A DNA stretch of 64,000 bases, from positions 3,196,088 to 3,260,087 of the forward strand of contig CM017571.1 of NCBI GenBank assembly GCA_007844125.1, in the 5' to 3' direction. The notes beneath the pieces are model-generated. The model saw only the letters and a list, made by a program, of their open reading frames with translations, ran no database searches and was not told where the DNA came from. This stretch comes from Sinonovacula constricta (taxonomy: Eukaryota > Mollusca > Bivalvia > Cardiida > Solecurtidae). Position numbers and translations under genes: made by a program. The first letter of the stretch is position 1, and every line of letters starts with the position of its first letter. This document shows, piece by piece, positions 21,080-34,800 of the stretch.

Positions 21080-24000
21080 GAGACTCGGTGGGAGCGGGCA
21101 GAATGAAACACCTAAATACATCATAATATGCCCTAAATACACCAAAATATATAATCCAAACAACTAAATACACCCAAATATATAATCCATACAACTTAAT
21201 ACACCCAAATATATACTCCATGCAACGGCAACTAAATACACCCAAATATTTAACCCATACACCTAGATACACTACACCCAAATATAAAACCTAGACAGCT
21301 AAATAGACCCAGATAAATAACCCACACACCTAAAAACACTACACGCAAATATTAACCTATACAGCTATATACATCCAAATATATAACCCATACAATTATA
21401 TACACCAAAATATATAATCCATACAACTAAATTCACCCAAATATTTTATCCATACAACTACAACTACATACAACCAATGCAAATAATCCATGCAATTAGA
21501 CATTGCCAAAATATTAACCCATTAGAACTAAATACTCTTATAAATATAACCCAAACAACTTAATGCACCCAAATATATAAATATATAACCCAAACAACTT
21601 AATGCATCCAAATATATAACTATATAACCTATACAACTTCATACATCCAAATATATAACTATATAACCCAAACAACTCAATGCATCCAAATATATAACTA
21701 TATAACCTATACAACTTAATGCATCCAAATATATAACTACATAACCTATACAACTTAATACATCCAAATATATAACTATATAACTTATACAACTTAATGC
21801 ATGCAAATATATAACAATATAACCCAAACAACTTAATACATCCAAATATATAACTATATAACCTATACAACAATGCATCCAAATATATAACAATATAACC
21901 CATACAACTTAATGCATCCAAATATATAACTATATAACCTATACAACTTATTGCATGCAAATATATAACAATATAACCTATACAACTTATTGCATGCAAA
22001 TATATAACTATATAACCTATACAACTTATTGCATGCAAATATATAACTATATAACCCAAACAACTTAATACATCCAAATATATAACTATATAACCTATAC
22101 AACTTATTGCATGCAAATATATAACTATATAACCCAAACAACTTAATACATCCAAATATATAACTATATAACCCATACAACTTAATGCATCCAAATATAT
22201 AACTATATAACCCAAACAACTTAATACATCCAAATATATAACTATATAACCTATACAACTTAATACATCCAAATATATAACTATATAACCTATACAACTT
22301 AATGCATGCAAATATATAACTATATAACCTATACAACTTTATGCATCCAAATATATAACTATATAACCCATACAACTTAATGCATGCAAATATATAACAA
22401 TATAACCTATACAACTTATTGCATGCAAATATATAACTATATAACCCAAACAACTCAATACATCCAAATATATAACTATATAACCTATACAACTTAATGC
22501 ATGCAAATATATAACAATATAACCTATACAACTTAATACATCCAAATATATAACTATATAACCTATACAACTTAACACACCCAAATATATAACTATATAA
22601 CCTATACAACTTAATACATCCAAATATATGACAATATAACCTATACAACTTAATACATCCAAATATATGACAATATAACCTATACAACTTAACACACCCA
22701 AATATATAACTATATAACCTATACAACTTAATACATCCAAATATATAACTATATAACCTATACAACTTAATACACCTAAAATATATAACTATATAACCTA
22801 TACAACTTAATACACCTGAAATATATAACTATATAACCTATACAACTTAATGCATCCAAATATATAACTATATAACCTATACAACTTAATACACCTGAAA
22901 TATATAACTATATAACCTATACAACTTAATGCATCCAAATATATAACTATATAACCTATACAACTTAATACACCCAAATATATAACTATATAACCTATAC
23001 AACTTAATACATCCAAATATATAACTATATAACCTATACAACTTAATACACCTGAAATATATAACTATATAACCTATACAACTTAATACACCCAAATATA
23101 TAACTATATAACCTATACAACTTAATACACCTAAAATATATAACTATATAACCTATACAACTTAATACACCTAAAATATATAACTATATAACCTATACAA
23201 CTTAATACACCCAAATATATAACAATATAACCTATACAACTTAATGCATGCAAATATATAACAATATAACCTATACAGCTTAATACACCCAAATATATAA
23301 CAATATAACCTATACAACTTAATGCATGCAAATATATAACTATATAACCTATACAACAATGCATGCAAATATATAACAATATAACCTATACAACTTAATA
23401 CATCCAAATATATAACTATATAACCTATACAACTTAATACACCCAAATATATAACTATATAACCTATACAACTTAATGCATCCAAATATATAACTACATA
23501 ACCTATACAACTTAATGCATCCAAATATATAACTATATAACCTATACAACTTAATACACCCAAATATATAACTATATAACCTATACAACTTAATACACCT
23601 AAAATATATAACTATATAACCTATACAACTTAATGCATCCAAATATATAACTACATAACCTATACAACTTAATACATCCAAATATATAACTATATAACCT
23701 ATACAATTTAATACATCCAAATATATAACTGTATAACCTATACAACTTAATACACCCAAATATATAACAATATAACCTATACAACTTAATACACCTGAAA
23801 TATATAACTATATAACCTATACAACTTAATACACCCAAATATATAACTATATAACCTATACAATTTAATACATCCAAATATATAACTATATAACCTATAC
23901 AACTTAATACACCTAAAATATATAACTATATAACCTATACAACTTAATACACCCAAATATATAACAATATAACCTATACAACTTAATACACCTAAAATAT

Positions 24001-27000
24001 ATAACTATATAACCTATACAACTTAATACACCCAAATATATAACAATATAACCTATACAACTTAATGCATGCAAATATATAACAATATAACCTATACAGC
24101 TTAATACATCCAAATATATAACTATATAACCTATACAACTTAATACACCCAAATATATAACTATATAACCTATACAACTTAATACACCTAAAATATATAA
24201 CTATATAACCAATACAACTTAATACACCCAAATATATAACAATATAACCTATACAACTTAATGCATGCAAATATATAACAATATAACCTATACAGCTTAA
24301 TACACCCAAATATGTAACAATATAACCTATACAACTTAATACACCCAAATATATAACAATATAACCTATACAACTTAATGCATGCAAATATATAACAATA
24401 TAACCTATACAGCTTAATACATCCAAATATATAACTATATAACCTATACAACTTAATACACCCAAATATATAACAATATAACCTATACAGCTTAATACAC
24501 CCATATATATAACTATATAACCTATACAACTTAATACACCCAAATATATAACAATATAACCTATACAACTTAATGCATGCAAATATATAACAATATAACC
24601 TATACAGCTTAATACACCCAAATATGTAACAATATAACCTATACAACTTAATGCATGCAAATATATAACAATATAACGTATACAGCTTAATACACCCAAA
24701 TATATAACAATATAACCTATACAACTTAATGCATGCAAATATATAACAATATAACCTATACAACTTAATGCATGCAAATATATAACAATATAACCTATAC
24801 AACTTAATGCATGCAAATATATAACAATATAACCTATACAACTTAATGCATGCAAATATATAACAATATAACCTATACAACTTAATGCATGCAAATATGT
24901 AACTATATAACCTATACAACTTAATGCATGCAAATATATAACAATATAACCTATACAACTTAATGCATGCAAATATATAACTATATAACCTTTACAACTT
25001 AATGCACCCAAATATATAACTTTATAACCTATACAACTTAATGCATGCAAATATATTACTATATAACCTATACAACTTAATGCACCCAAATATATAACTT
25101 TATAACCTATACAACTTAATGCATGCAAATATATAACTATATAACCTATACAACTTAATGCATGCAAATATATAACAATATAACCTATACAACTTAATGC
25201 ATGCAAATATATAACAATATAACCTATACAACTTAATGCATGCAAATATATAACTATATAACCTATACAACTTAATGCATGGAAATATATAACTATATAA
25301 CCTATACAACTTAATGCATGCAAATATATAACTATATAACCTATACAACTTAATGCATGCAAATATATAACTATATAACCTATACAACTTAATGCATGCA
25401 AATATATAACAATATAACCTATATAACAATATAACCTATACAACTTAATACATCCAAATATATAACAATATAACCTATACAACTTAATACATCCAAATTT
25501 ATAACAATATAACCTATACAACTTAATGCATGCAAATATATAACTATATAACCTATACAACTTAATGCATGCAAATATATAACTATATAACCTATACAAC
25601 TTAATGCATGCAAATATATAACAATATAACCTATATAACAATATAACCTATACAACTTAATACATCCAAATATATAACTATATAAACTATAGAACTTAAT
25701 ACATCCAAAAATATAACTATATAACCTATACAAATTAATACACCCAAAAATATAACTATATAACCTATACAACTTAATACATCCAAATATATAACAATAT
25801 AACCTATACAACTTAATACACCCAAAAATATAACTATATAACCTATACAACTTAATACATCCAAATATATAACAATATAACCTATACAACTTAATACATC
25901 CAAATTTATAACTATATAACCTATACAACTAAATACATCCAAATTTATAACTATATAACCTATACAACTTAATGCATGCAAATATATAACTATATAACCT
26001 ATACAACTTAATACATGCAAATATATAACTTTATAACCTATACAACTTAATACATCCAAATATATAACTATATAACCTATACAACTTGATACACCCAAAT
26101 ATATAACAATATAACCTATACAACCTAATGCATGCAAATATATAACAATATAACCTATACAGCTTAATACACCCAAATATATAACAATATAACCTATACA
26201 ACTTAATGCATGCAAATATATAACAATATAACCTATACAACTTAATACACCCAAATATATAACAATATAACCTATACAACTTAATGCATGCAAATATATA
26301 ACAATATAACCTATACAACTTAATGCATGCAAATATATAACAATATAACCTATACAACTTAATGCATGCAAATATATAACAATATAACCTATACAACTTA
26401 ATGCATGCAAATATATAACTATATAACCTATACAACTTAATGCATGCAAATATATAACAATATAACCTATACAACTTAATGCATGCAAATATATAACTAT
26501 ATAACCCATACAACTTAATGCATGCAAATATATAACTATATAACCCATACAACTTAATGCATGCACATATATAACAATATAACCGATACAACTTAATGCA
26601 TGCAAATATATAACTATATAACCTATACAACTTAATGCATGCAAATATATAACTATATAACCTATACAACTTAATGCATGCACATATATAACTATATAAC
26701 CTATACAACTTAATGCATGCAAATATATAACTTCATAATCGATACAACTTAATGCATGCAAATATATAACAATATAACCTATATAACAATATAACCTATA
26801 CAACTTAATACATCCAAATATATAACTATATAAACTATAGAACTTAATACATACAAAAATATAACTATATAACTTATACAACTTAATACATCCAAATATA
26901 TAACAATATAACCTATACAACTTAATACATCCAATTATATAACTATATAACCTATACAACTTAATACATCCAAATATATAACAATATAACCTATACAACT

Positions 27001-29165
27001 TAATACACCCAAATATATAACAATATAACCTATACAACTTAATACATCCATATATATAACAATATAAACTATACAACTTAATACATCCAATTATATAACT
27101 ATATAACCTATACAACTTAATACACCCAAATATATAACAATATAACCTATACAACTTAATACATCCAATTATATAACTATATAACCTATACAACTTAATA
27201 CATCCAAATATATAACAATATAACCTATACAACTTAATACACCCAAATATATAACAATATAACCTATACAACTTAATACATCCATATATATAACAATATA
27301 ACCTATACAACTTAATACATCCAATTATATAACTATATAACCTATACAACTTAATACATCCAAATATATAACAATATAACCTATACAATTTAATACATCC
27401 AAATATATAACAATATAACCTATACAACTTAATTCATCCAAATATATAACTATATAACCTATACAACTTAATACACCCAAATATATAACTATATAACCTA
27501 TACAACTTAATGCATCCAAATATATAACAATATAACCTATATAACAATATAACCTATACAACTTAATACATCCAAATATATAACTATATAAACTATAGAA
27601 CTTAATACATACAAAAATATAACTATATAACTTATACAACTTAATACACCCAAATATATAACTATATAACCTATACAACTTAATACATCCAATTATATAA
27701 CAATATAACCTATATAACAATATAACCTATACAACTTAATACATCCAAATATATAACTATATAAACTATAGAACTTAATACATACAAAAATATAACTATA
27801 TAACTTATACAACTTAATACACCCAAATATATAACTATATAACCTATACAACTTAATACACCTGAAATATATAACTATATAACCTATACAACTTAATACA
27901 TCCAAATATATAACAATATAACCTATACAACTTAATACATCCTAATATATAACTTTATAACCTATAGAACTTAATACATCCAAATATATAACAATATAAC
28001 CTATACAACTTAATACATCCAAATATATAACAATATAACCTATACAACTTAATACATCCAAATATATAACAATATAACCTATACAATTTAATACATCCAA
28101 ATATATAACAATATAACCTATACAACTTAATTCATCCAAATATATAACTATATAACCTATACAACTTAATACACCCAAATATATAACTATATAACCTATA
28201 CAACTTAATTCATCCAAATATATAACTATATAACCTATACAACTTAATACATCCAAATATATAACTATATAACCTATACAACTTAATACACCCAAATATA
28301 TAACTATATAACCTATACAACTTAATGCATCCAAATATATAACAATATAACCTATACAACTTAATACATCCATATATATAACTATATAACCTATACAACT
28401 TAATACATCCAAATATATAACTATATAACCTATACAACTTAATACACCCAAATATATAACTATATAACCTATACAACTTAATACATCCAAATATATATAA
28501 CTATATAATCTATACAACTTAATGCATCCAAATATATAACAATATAACCTATACAACTTAATACATCCAATTATATAACTATATAACCTATACAACTTAA
28601 TACATCCAAATATATAACAATATAACCTATATAACAATATAACCTATACAACTTAATACATCCAATTATATAACTATATAACCTATACAACTTAATACAT
28701 CCAAATATATAACAATATAACCTATACAATTTAATACATCCAAATATATAACTATATAACCTATACAACTTAATACATCCAAATATATAACTATATAACC
28801 TATACAACTTAATACACCCAAATATATAACTATATAACCTATACAACTTAATGCATCCAAATATATGACAATATAACCTATACAACTTAATACATCCAAA
28901 TATATAACTATATAACCTATACAACTTAATACACCCAAATATATAACTATATAACCTATACAACTTAATACATGCAAATATATAACTATATAACCTATAC
29001 AACTTAATACACCCAAATATGTAACAATATAACCTATACAACTTAATACACCCAAATATATAACAATATAACCTATACAACTTAATACACCCAAATATGT
29101 AACTATATAACCTATACAACTTAATACATCCAAATATATAACTATATAACCTATACAATTAAATA
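21080..29165. repeat. Large 39-bp satellite array, about 200 units
   Basis: Unit on the + strand: ACTTAATGCATGCAAATATA then TAACTATATAACCTATACA, 39 bp. The left edge (21080-21540) is strongly diverged; the rest is homogeneous. Main variants are TACATCC, TGCATGC, TACACCC and TACACCTG before AAATATATAAC, and CTATA or CAATA in the middle. The period is 13 codons and the - strand unit has no stop in any frame, so overlapping frames of up to ~600 codons appear. They encode only a 13-residue repeat (CIGYIVIYLHALS and frame-shifted forms). With no start context, promoter or unique sequence I regard this as non-coding satellite DNA. Confidence 0.95.
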
Positions 29166-29169
29166 GACT

Positions 29170-30550
29170 TAAATACAAACCGTTACCGCATATTTTTACT
29201 TTATGTAAAAATTTTGTTTCACCATGCCCCAACTGTGATAATTAGCCTACTATTAACACTATGACAGACATGTTTGAATCCAGTTTCAGTTACATTTAAG
29301 TGTATATTAGGTATATTTAATGTAATTTGGGGTGTTTCGTCTGCTGATAGGAGATCCCTTATCTAGATCTAAAATATCTGCTTAAGCTTAATCAATTTCG
29401 TCTTAGAGTCGGACATCAAGTTTAGAAAAAAACACTGTACACCTCCTACACACCACTAGACCAAAAATTAGCCCATTTACGCCTCTCTTACCTGGTTTTT
29501 AGTTCCTCGAATGGCCTGCACATATTCCGATTTTTATTCGCCACTGCGTTACGGAAACTCCCATGTTGTTGCATTGTTTCTTTCAAGTTATTTTTCATGT
29601 GTAGTAAACAAGTGGCTTGGCAGTTTTTCAAGTGAATGTCTTGATGTCGTACTTAATTTCGCAATAAATCATCAACGTTGTTATGCTAAATTTAAAAAAG
29701 AATGATAAATTGTCTCAGTACATTAATGCATACATACGAATGTATGGTATAAATCATTTTAACACATATCGTCCGGTTTTAATTGATAGCCAACTAATTA
29801 AGACTTCATCCTCCATATTGTAGTTATTTGTAGTGGTATGTTCGGATAGCGTGCTACCGCCTGCTAGACAATACTCGCCATTACAAACTTGGATGCAAAT
29901 GAAGGTAAATAGTGTTATAGTATTAAGGAAAATGTACCAATTATATTTATCCACAAGATAAATACGGTTAAAATTGCCAAAAATGTATGTAAAATTCGAC
30001 AGGTTAAAACTTACTTGGAACACCTCGGCAATGTCTACCGATCATTGCGAGGAGTGACGGTATATATCATGTTTTGGTTAGAGAAGTCAAATGGAGGATA
30101 CAAATAGGCTACCGACGGAAGATTAAAAAACAAAATGCGCCCATACTAAAGAGGTGGAGGCGAGTGAAGCCACGCTACATCATGGCGATCAGCGGTCAAA
30201 CGCTGATGAAGGCCGAAATGGCAGAAAGTATTTCGGCAAATACCAAGACTTGGGGTGTGTTTTTAACATCGCATATATTTTTGTTGTTGTTATTTTTGTG
30301 TTTAGTGATGCCTAAAGATAGGTTTTACAGACTTCTTTTTAAAATCAAGTTTTGCTGATTTTTTTTAGAAAACACTTTTATTGGTTTTTATTTTAATTGA
30401 ACAGAACACTAGTGGCATGATCCACTATCACTAAGGCTCAATTTGATTGGCTGTCCCGGCAATAGTTCCCTTTGAACACAAGCAGCATACCTGAAAACGT
30501 AAAAAAGGTATCTGGGACTTATTTGTAAACTTGAATCAAATACTTTTATC
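29170..30550. other. Intergenic DNA between satellite and transposons
   Basis: No recognised gene. A frame at 30074-30358 encodes a short basic peptide with a hydrophobic tail, without homology I can name. Confidence 0.4.
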
Positions 30551-30552
30551 TT

Positions 30553-31044
30553 AAAGGTGGTATGCAACAGTTTGGACCAAAATATTTTCATTAAACATCT
30601 TAATAAACTGTTGTTACCTGAACTGATATCCCACAATGCTGTTTATTGATGTCCTACACCTGTCTGAAAAATGTAAACGCCACAATCATCATTACAAACA
30701 TGTATTTCCTATCTGAGCCAACCTGTACAGTTAGTTATTTATAACTAAGAAAAAGACATGACCACTTGTGTTTTAGCTCATCCACGTCATCCGCTGTGAC
30801 GTCGATGTCTATTTTTAGCAGAAATCCCAAATCGTTCGTATTTACAGATTTGAAAAGAATGAACATTTAAGTGCTGATTAACGAGTTTTACTGTCCCAAA
30901 ATTGAGATACTGTTGAAAATCGTCAAAGCTTAGACTAAAGGATGATGTTTTTTCTACAGACATTTTGCACAAACACCCCAAACACAGGTCAGGTATTGTT
31001 TCATATTTTAGATATATGCAAACTGTCGGATAGCACCTTTAAAG
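30553..31044 (-). mobile_element. Inverted-repeat transposon family X
   Basis: Starts AAAGGTGGTATGCAACAGTTTG and ends CAAACTGTCGGATAGCACCTTT, inverted repeats of about 22 bp. The body has TGTTACCTGAA, TATTTCCTATCTGAGCC, GACCACTT and TGACGTCGAT. Other copies: 31045-31505, 41799-42293, 42715-43235, 47172-47900 (interrupted), 49290-49805, 50763-51240, 51627-52250 (interrupted), 54660-55157 and 60208-60673. No coding capacity. Confidence 0.8.
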
Positions 31045-31505
31045 TTAGTATCAGACCGTTTGCCTATATCAAATGAATGTAAATATTTCCCCACTATTTG
31101 GGCTAATTTGTTCATAACTTCTGCATAACTCCTACTATAGTATAAGTAAAGACTTTTTGAACACTGTCTCAAAGTCACTTCAAATGTTCATTCGTTCTTA
31201 ATCTATAAATAAGCACGATTATCTGCTTAAAATAGATATCCACGTCAAAGCGGACTACCCAGATGACTTTGTAACATGAACTCAAATGTCAGTTGTCACG
31301 TGGTTTTCTTAGTTTAAAAATAGCCATCTCTGCAATGTGACTTAGATAGAAAATCCTGTTTGCAGTGGAGAGTAAGGATTTATGTTTCACTTTTTACGTA
31401 GATTTTAGGCATCAGTAAACAGCATTTTGCAGCTTTTTGTAACAATGACATTTTTGGTTATTTAAGAATAAAATATTCGATCGAAACTGTTGGATTCCAC
31501 CTTTA
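31045..31505 (+). mobile_element. Inverted-repeat transposon family X, opposite orientation
   Basis: Abuts the previous copy head-to-head and is its approximate reverse complement, e.g. AAATAGATATCCACGTCAAAG here against TGACGTCGATGTCTATTTTT there. It ends in AAACTGTTGGATTCCACCTTTA. The pair forms a nearly 1-kb inverted repeat just downstream of the lipase stop codon. Confidence 0.75.
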
Positions 31506-31740
31506 ATAGACCCTAAAGATAGCATACACTTAATTCACAACAACTCTTCAATAAGTCGACGTAAAAGTAATCAATGCCTAGCCTACTTATGCTTTATAGG
31601 CCTCATGTTCACAGGTAGATTTGCAGACATTTATGGTCTTGATTATGTAGGTATGATGTAAAAAAAAAAAAAAAATAAAAACGTCAAGGTCGAATGTAAA
31701 ATGAATACCTCGCTTATGTACAATGGTTCGGTAAAAACAA

Positions 31741-31807
31741 TCAGCAGACACAACTTTGGTTATTGCCGGGAATGATTTCTCCGGTGGGAAAAAGACAGTA
31801 CACATGC
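31741..31807 (-). CDS. Lipase exon 11 (C-terminus)
   Basis: Acceptor CTTCTATTAG, phase 2 in. Encodes [20 protein letters not shown] and VC before TGA at 31743-31741. Two cysteines near the end and the YCLFPT strand suit the last PLAT strand and terminal cysteine pair of pancreatic lipase. It is short, but phase and sequence both fit. Confidence 0.8.
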
Positions 31808-34800
31808 CTAATAGAAGCTACGCCATTTTTTTCTTTGTTTGTTGTTGTTTTTTGTTTGTTTTTTAATAAGTTTATTAAGAACAGAACAGAACATAGGTTA
31901 TAAGCATAGAACATACATGTTCATAACCACAAACAATGAACATAATATTATTAAAAAGGACAAATAAAACAAGAAAATAATCAACTTAACATGATATAAT
32001 AAAACAATTAAAAATAATAGGAAGTTTAAAAATACACGATGACAGCTTGATGGTCAGGCATCACAAAGGTGTGAAAACATGATCACCAATAGTTTTTATT
32101 TGCAAAGACTATGTGAAAGTGCTGCAAGGACTTTGGCCACAATCAGTTTTTAAAGATATTGTTGACAATTAAACATTTTAAGCAAAGACGATAAAGCCTT
32201 TGTATACAAAAGTGACTTAACATGCTTTTATAAATGCTTCTTTGTAAATGTAATATATAATTATATATTTTCTTTTTAACATGGTACTATTTTATAATGC
32301 AGAAGCACAAATCGCCAAAATTGGTTTATAGTATAGAGTCACAGTGTAGAGCAGTCGAAACACCTCGGATAATTCACGAATCATCTCTCGGATGTATGTA
32401 GGTAGTCAGACCAACTCGGCCATTTCCCTAAATGGAACTACTTTTGTGATAGACAAAGATAGCAGCTCGGATGACAGCTCACTACAGTACGATGCCCGTA
32501 AAACCTCAATTTGTGGCGGCTTCAAATTTAAATCATCCAATTTTAATTTACGGAGCGCAGCAGACATGAAGTTGTCAAACGATGGCATTGTTTATGTTTT
32601 GTGCGAACGACATTTTAAGCATTTTCTTCTTCCGACTTCCGGCGAACAAAACGATTGTGATTTCAGTAAGTATTACTGCACCAGATAAATCCGAGGGATG
32701 ATTGTTCCGATGACGGAATTACTCGAGGAGTTCAGATTGAATGTAGACGTAACTAAAATCTAAGGATGTCACCGTGTGTGTATGTAATTTTATAAGTCTT
32801 CAAGTCTAGGAATAATGAATGTTGATTGCTGCGCCAGTGTATACATAAAGAATGTATGTGCATTTTAAATATCGCACGACCTTAAAGAGAAGTGGGCACA
32901 GTTTTAAATTGGTACATGTCACATAGTTTTATTGTGGCAATATCAAGCCAGTAAGCATATTTAATAAGACAGACATACGTATACACACGACGTAAATTAT
33001 TGCATGCGCAGTTCTTATATATAAAAGGGTGTTAAATAAAAACGGCTAAAATGGTTGCGACGTTTTTGATTCTCTCAACCATAAGACATCACAATATTGT
33101 GTTGAATATCATGTACACAGATAATCTATTGATCAGAGGATATAATTTATGCTATTATTCAAAGTAGAGCAACAACAAAATGATCAAATTGTGACCAACG
33201 AACTTTAAAGAGCGATGCAAGTAGTCAAATCATAGTCCCCCGCACGTCATTGTGTCAATCGAACCACCTCGGATAATTCATGAACCATCTCTTTGATGTA
33301 TGTAGGAAGTCGGATCACCTAGGCCATTTCCATAAATGGGACCTAATTTGTGACAGACGCCAAAACAAAGATGGCACCTCGATGACAGCTCACTTTAGCA
33401 CGATGCCAGTTAAACTTCAATTTGTAGCTGCTTCAAATTTTAAATCATCCAATTTTAATCTACAGAGCGCAGCAAGCAAAACAGCTGTCAAACAACGCCA
33501 TTGTTTATGTTTTGTGCGAACTACATTTTAGGCATATTCTTCCGACATCCGGCGAACAAAACGATCGTGATTTCTTTAAGTATCATTGCACCAGATACAT
33601 CCGAGGGATGATTGTCCCGAGGATGGAATTACCCGAGGGGTTCCGATTGCTCATTGTGTGTATGCGATTCATAGTCGGGACAAGAACGTGTCTTTTAGGT
33701 AATATATTCTGCGTGACCAGCGGTGTGTCACTGGTTCTGATGTCTAAGGTCTTCTTCTAGCATTTTCATGAAGCTAAAAGTCGCCATAATAAATATATGG
33801 TTACTGGTGCGACTTTCAGATAAGAAAAAAGCAGAATATAAATATTATTTTGAGCATTGTATTTGCTCAATAAACAAGAATTTTAAGTCTAAATGTAAAT
33901 AGCGTGGTCTCATGACACCAGTTATAGAGGGAAAACTTACGAGAGACCACTATCTCCAGATTGGATGCTGATCCTGTCAACAAAGATGGGTGGTTTCCCA
34001 CCTGATGTATATTTCAGACTAACTGACTGAAGATTGCCCACGACATCTTTCGTCAATGCAACTGTCCGGTATAACTCCCCAGGTATGAAATGGCGATCTG
34101 ATCTAGAAACAAAATGCAATCATAAGAAAAGTTTAAAAAAAATTAAGATACGCTTATGACATACTGGCACTTCTAGGTAAACTTTGCGGAGGAAGTTCTA
34201 AGGTAAATGTGTGGGTAGAACCACCGAATGCCATCTTGAAAACCTTCCTTCATATGAATGATAGATAAAATAAAAAGTGCGAAACACATGAAACAAAGCA
34301 ACAACAATAACCAAATCATGATACGATCATTCGCCGAGCATATATAATAAAAAAAACAACAACAAAAAAAAAAAAACAAACACCGGCAAACAATTATATC
34401 AAATTATTGCGTTTTCCTTTTAAATCGACATTATAAACAATATATCTATGATGACTGTGATAATGAAGTTTGACTACCTTGTCAGGTTCATCCATTCGGT
34501 TTCTCCCCATGCACTGTCCAGCATTATTTTGAGCTGTCCATTCTCTGTTTTGTTGCCACCAATCGTCACATTTACACCATAATGATGACCTATACACAAA
34601 CACAAATAATTTTAAACTCGTTCTTTACAGTCGCTTATAAATCTTTATCGACAGCCCACATTCTGGGTAGAACCAGTACGCAGATATTTTAAGTGCGTCC
34701 TGATAGTAAAATGCAGGTCAAAATATATATCTTCGTATGACCCCCATTAAGGGGGAGGTGGGGGGGGGGGTAATTGGCATAACGATACACAATTATAAAG

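Noticed and set aside
21538..29232. Long - strand open frames of up to ~600 codons with a 13-residue repeat
   Set aside because: They are a by-product of a 39-bp satellite without stops; frames overlap, switch at each irregular unit, and lack start context, unique sequence or a recognisable domain.
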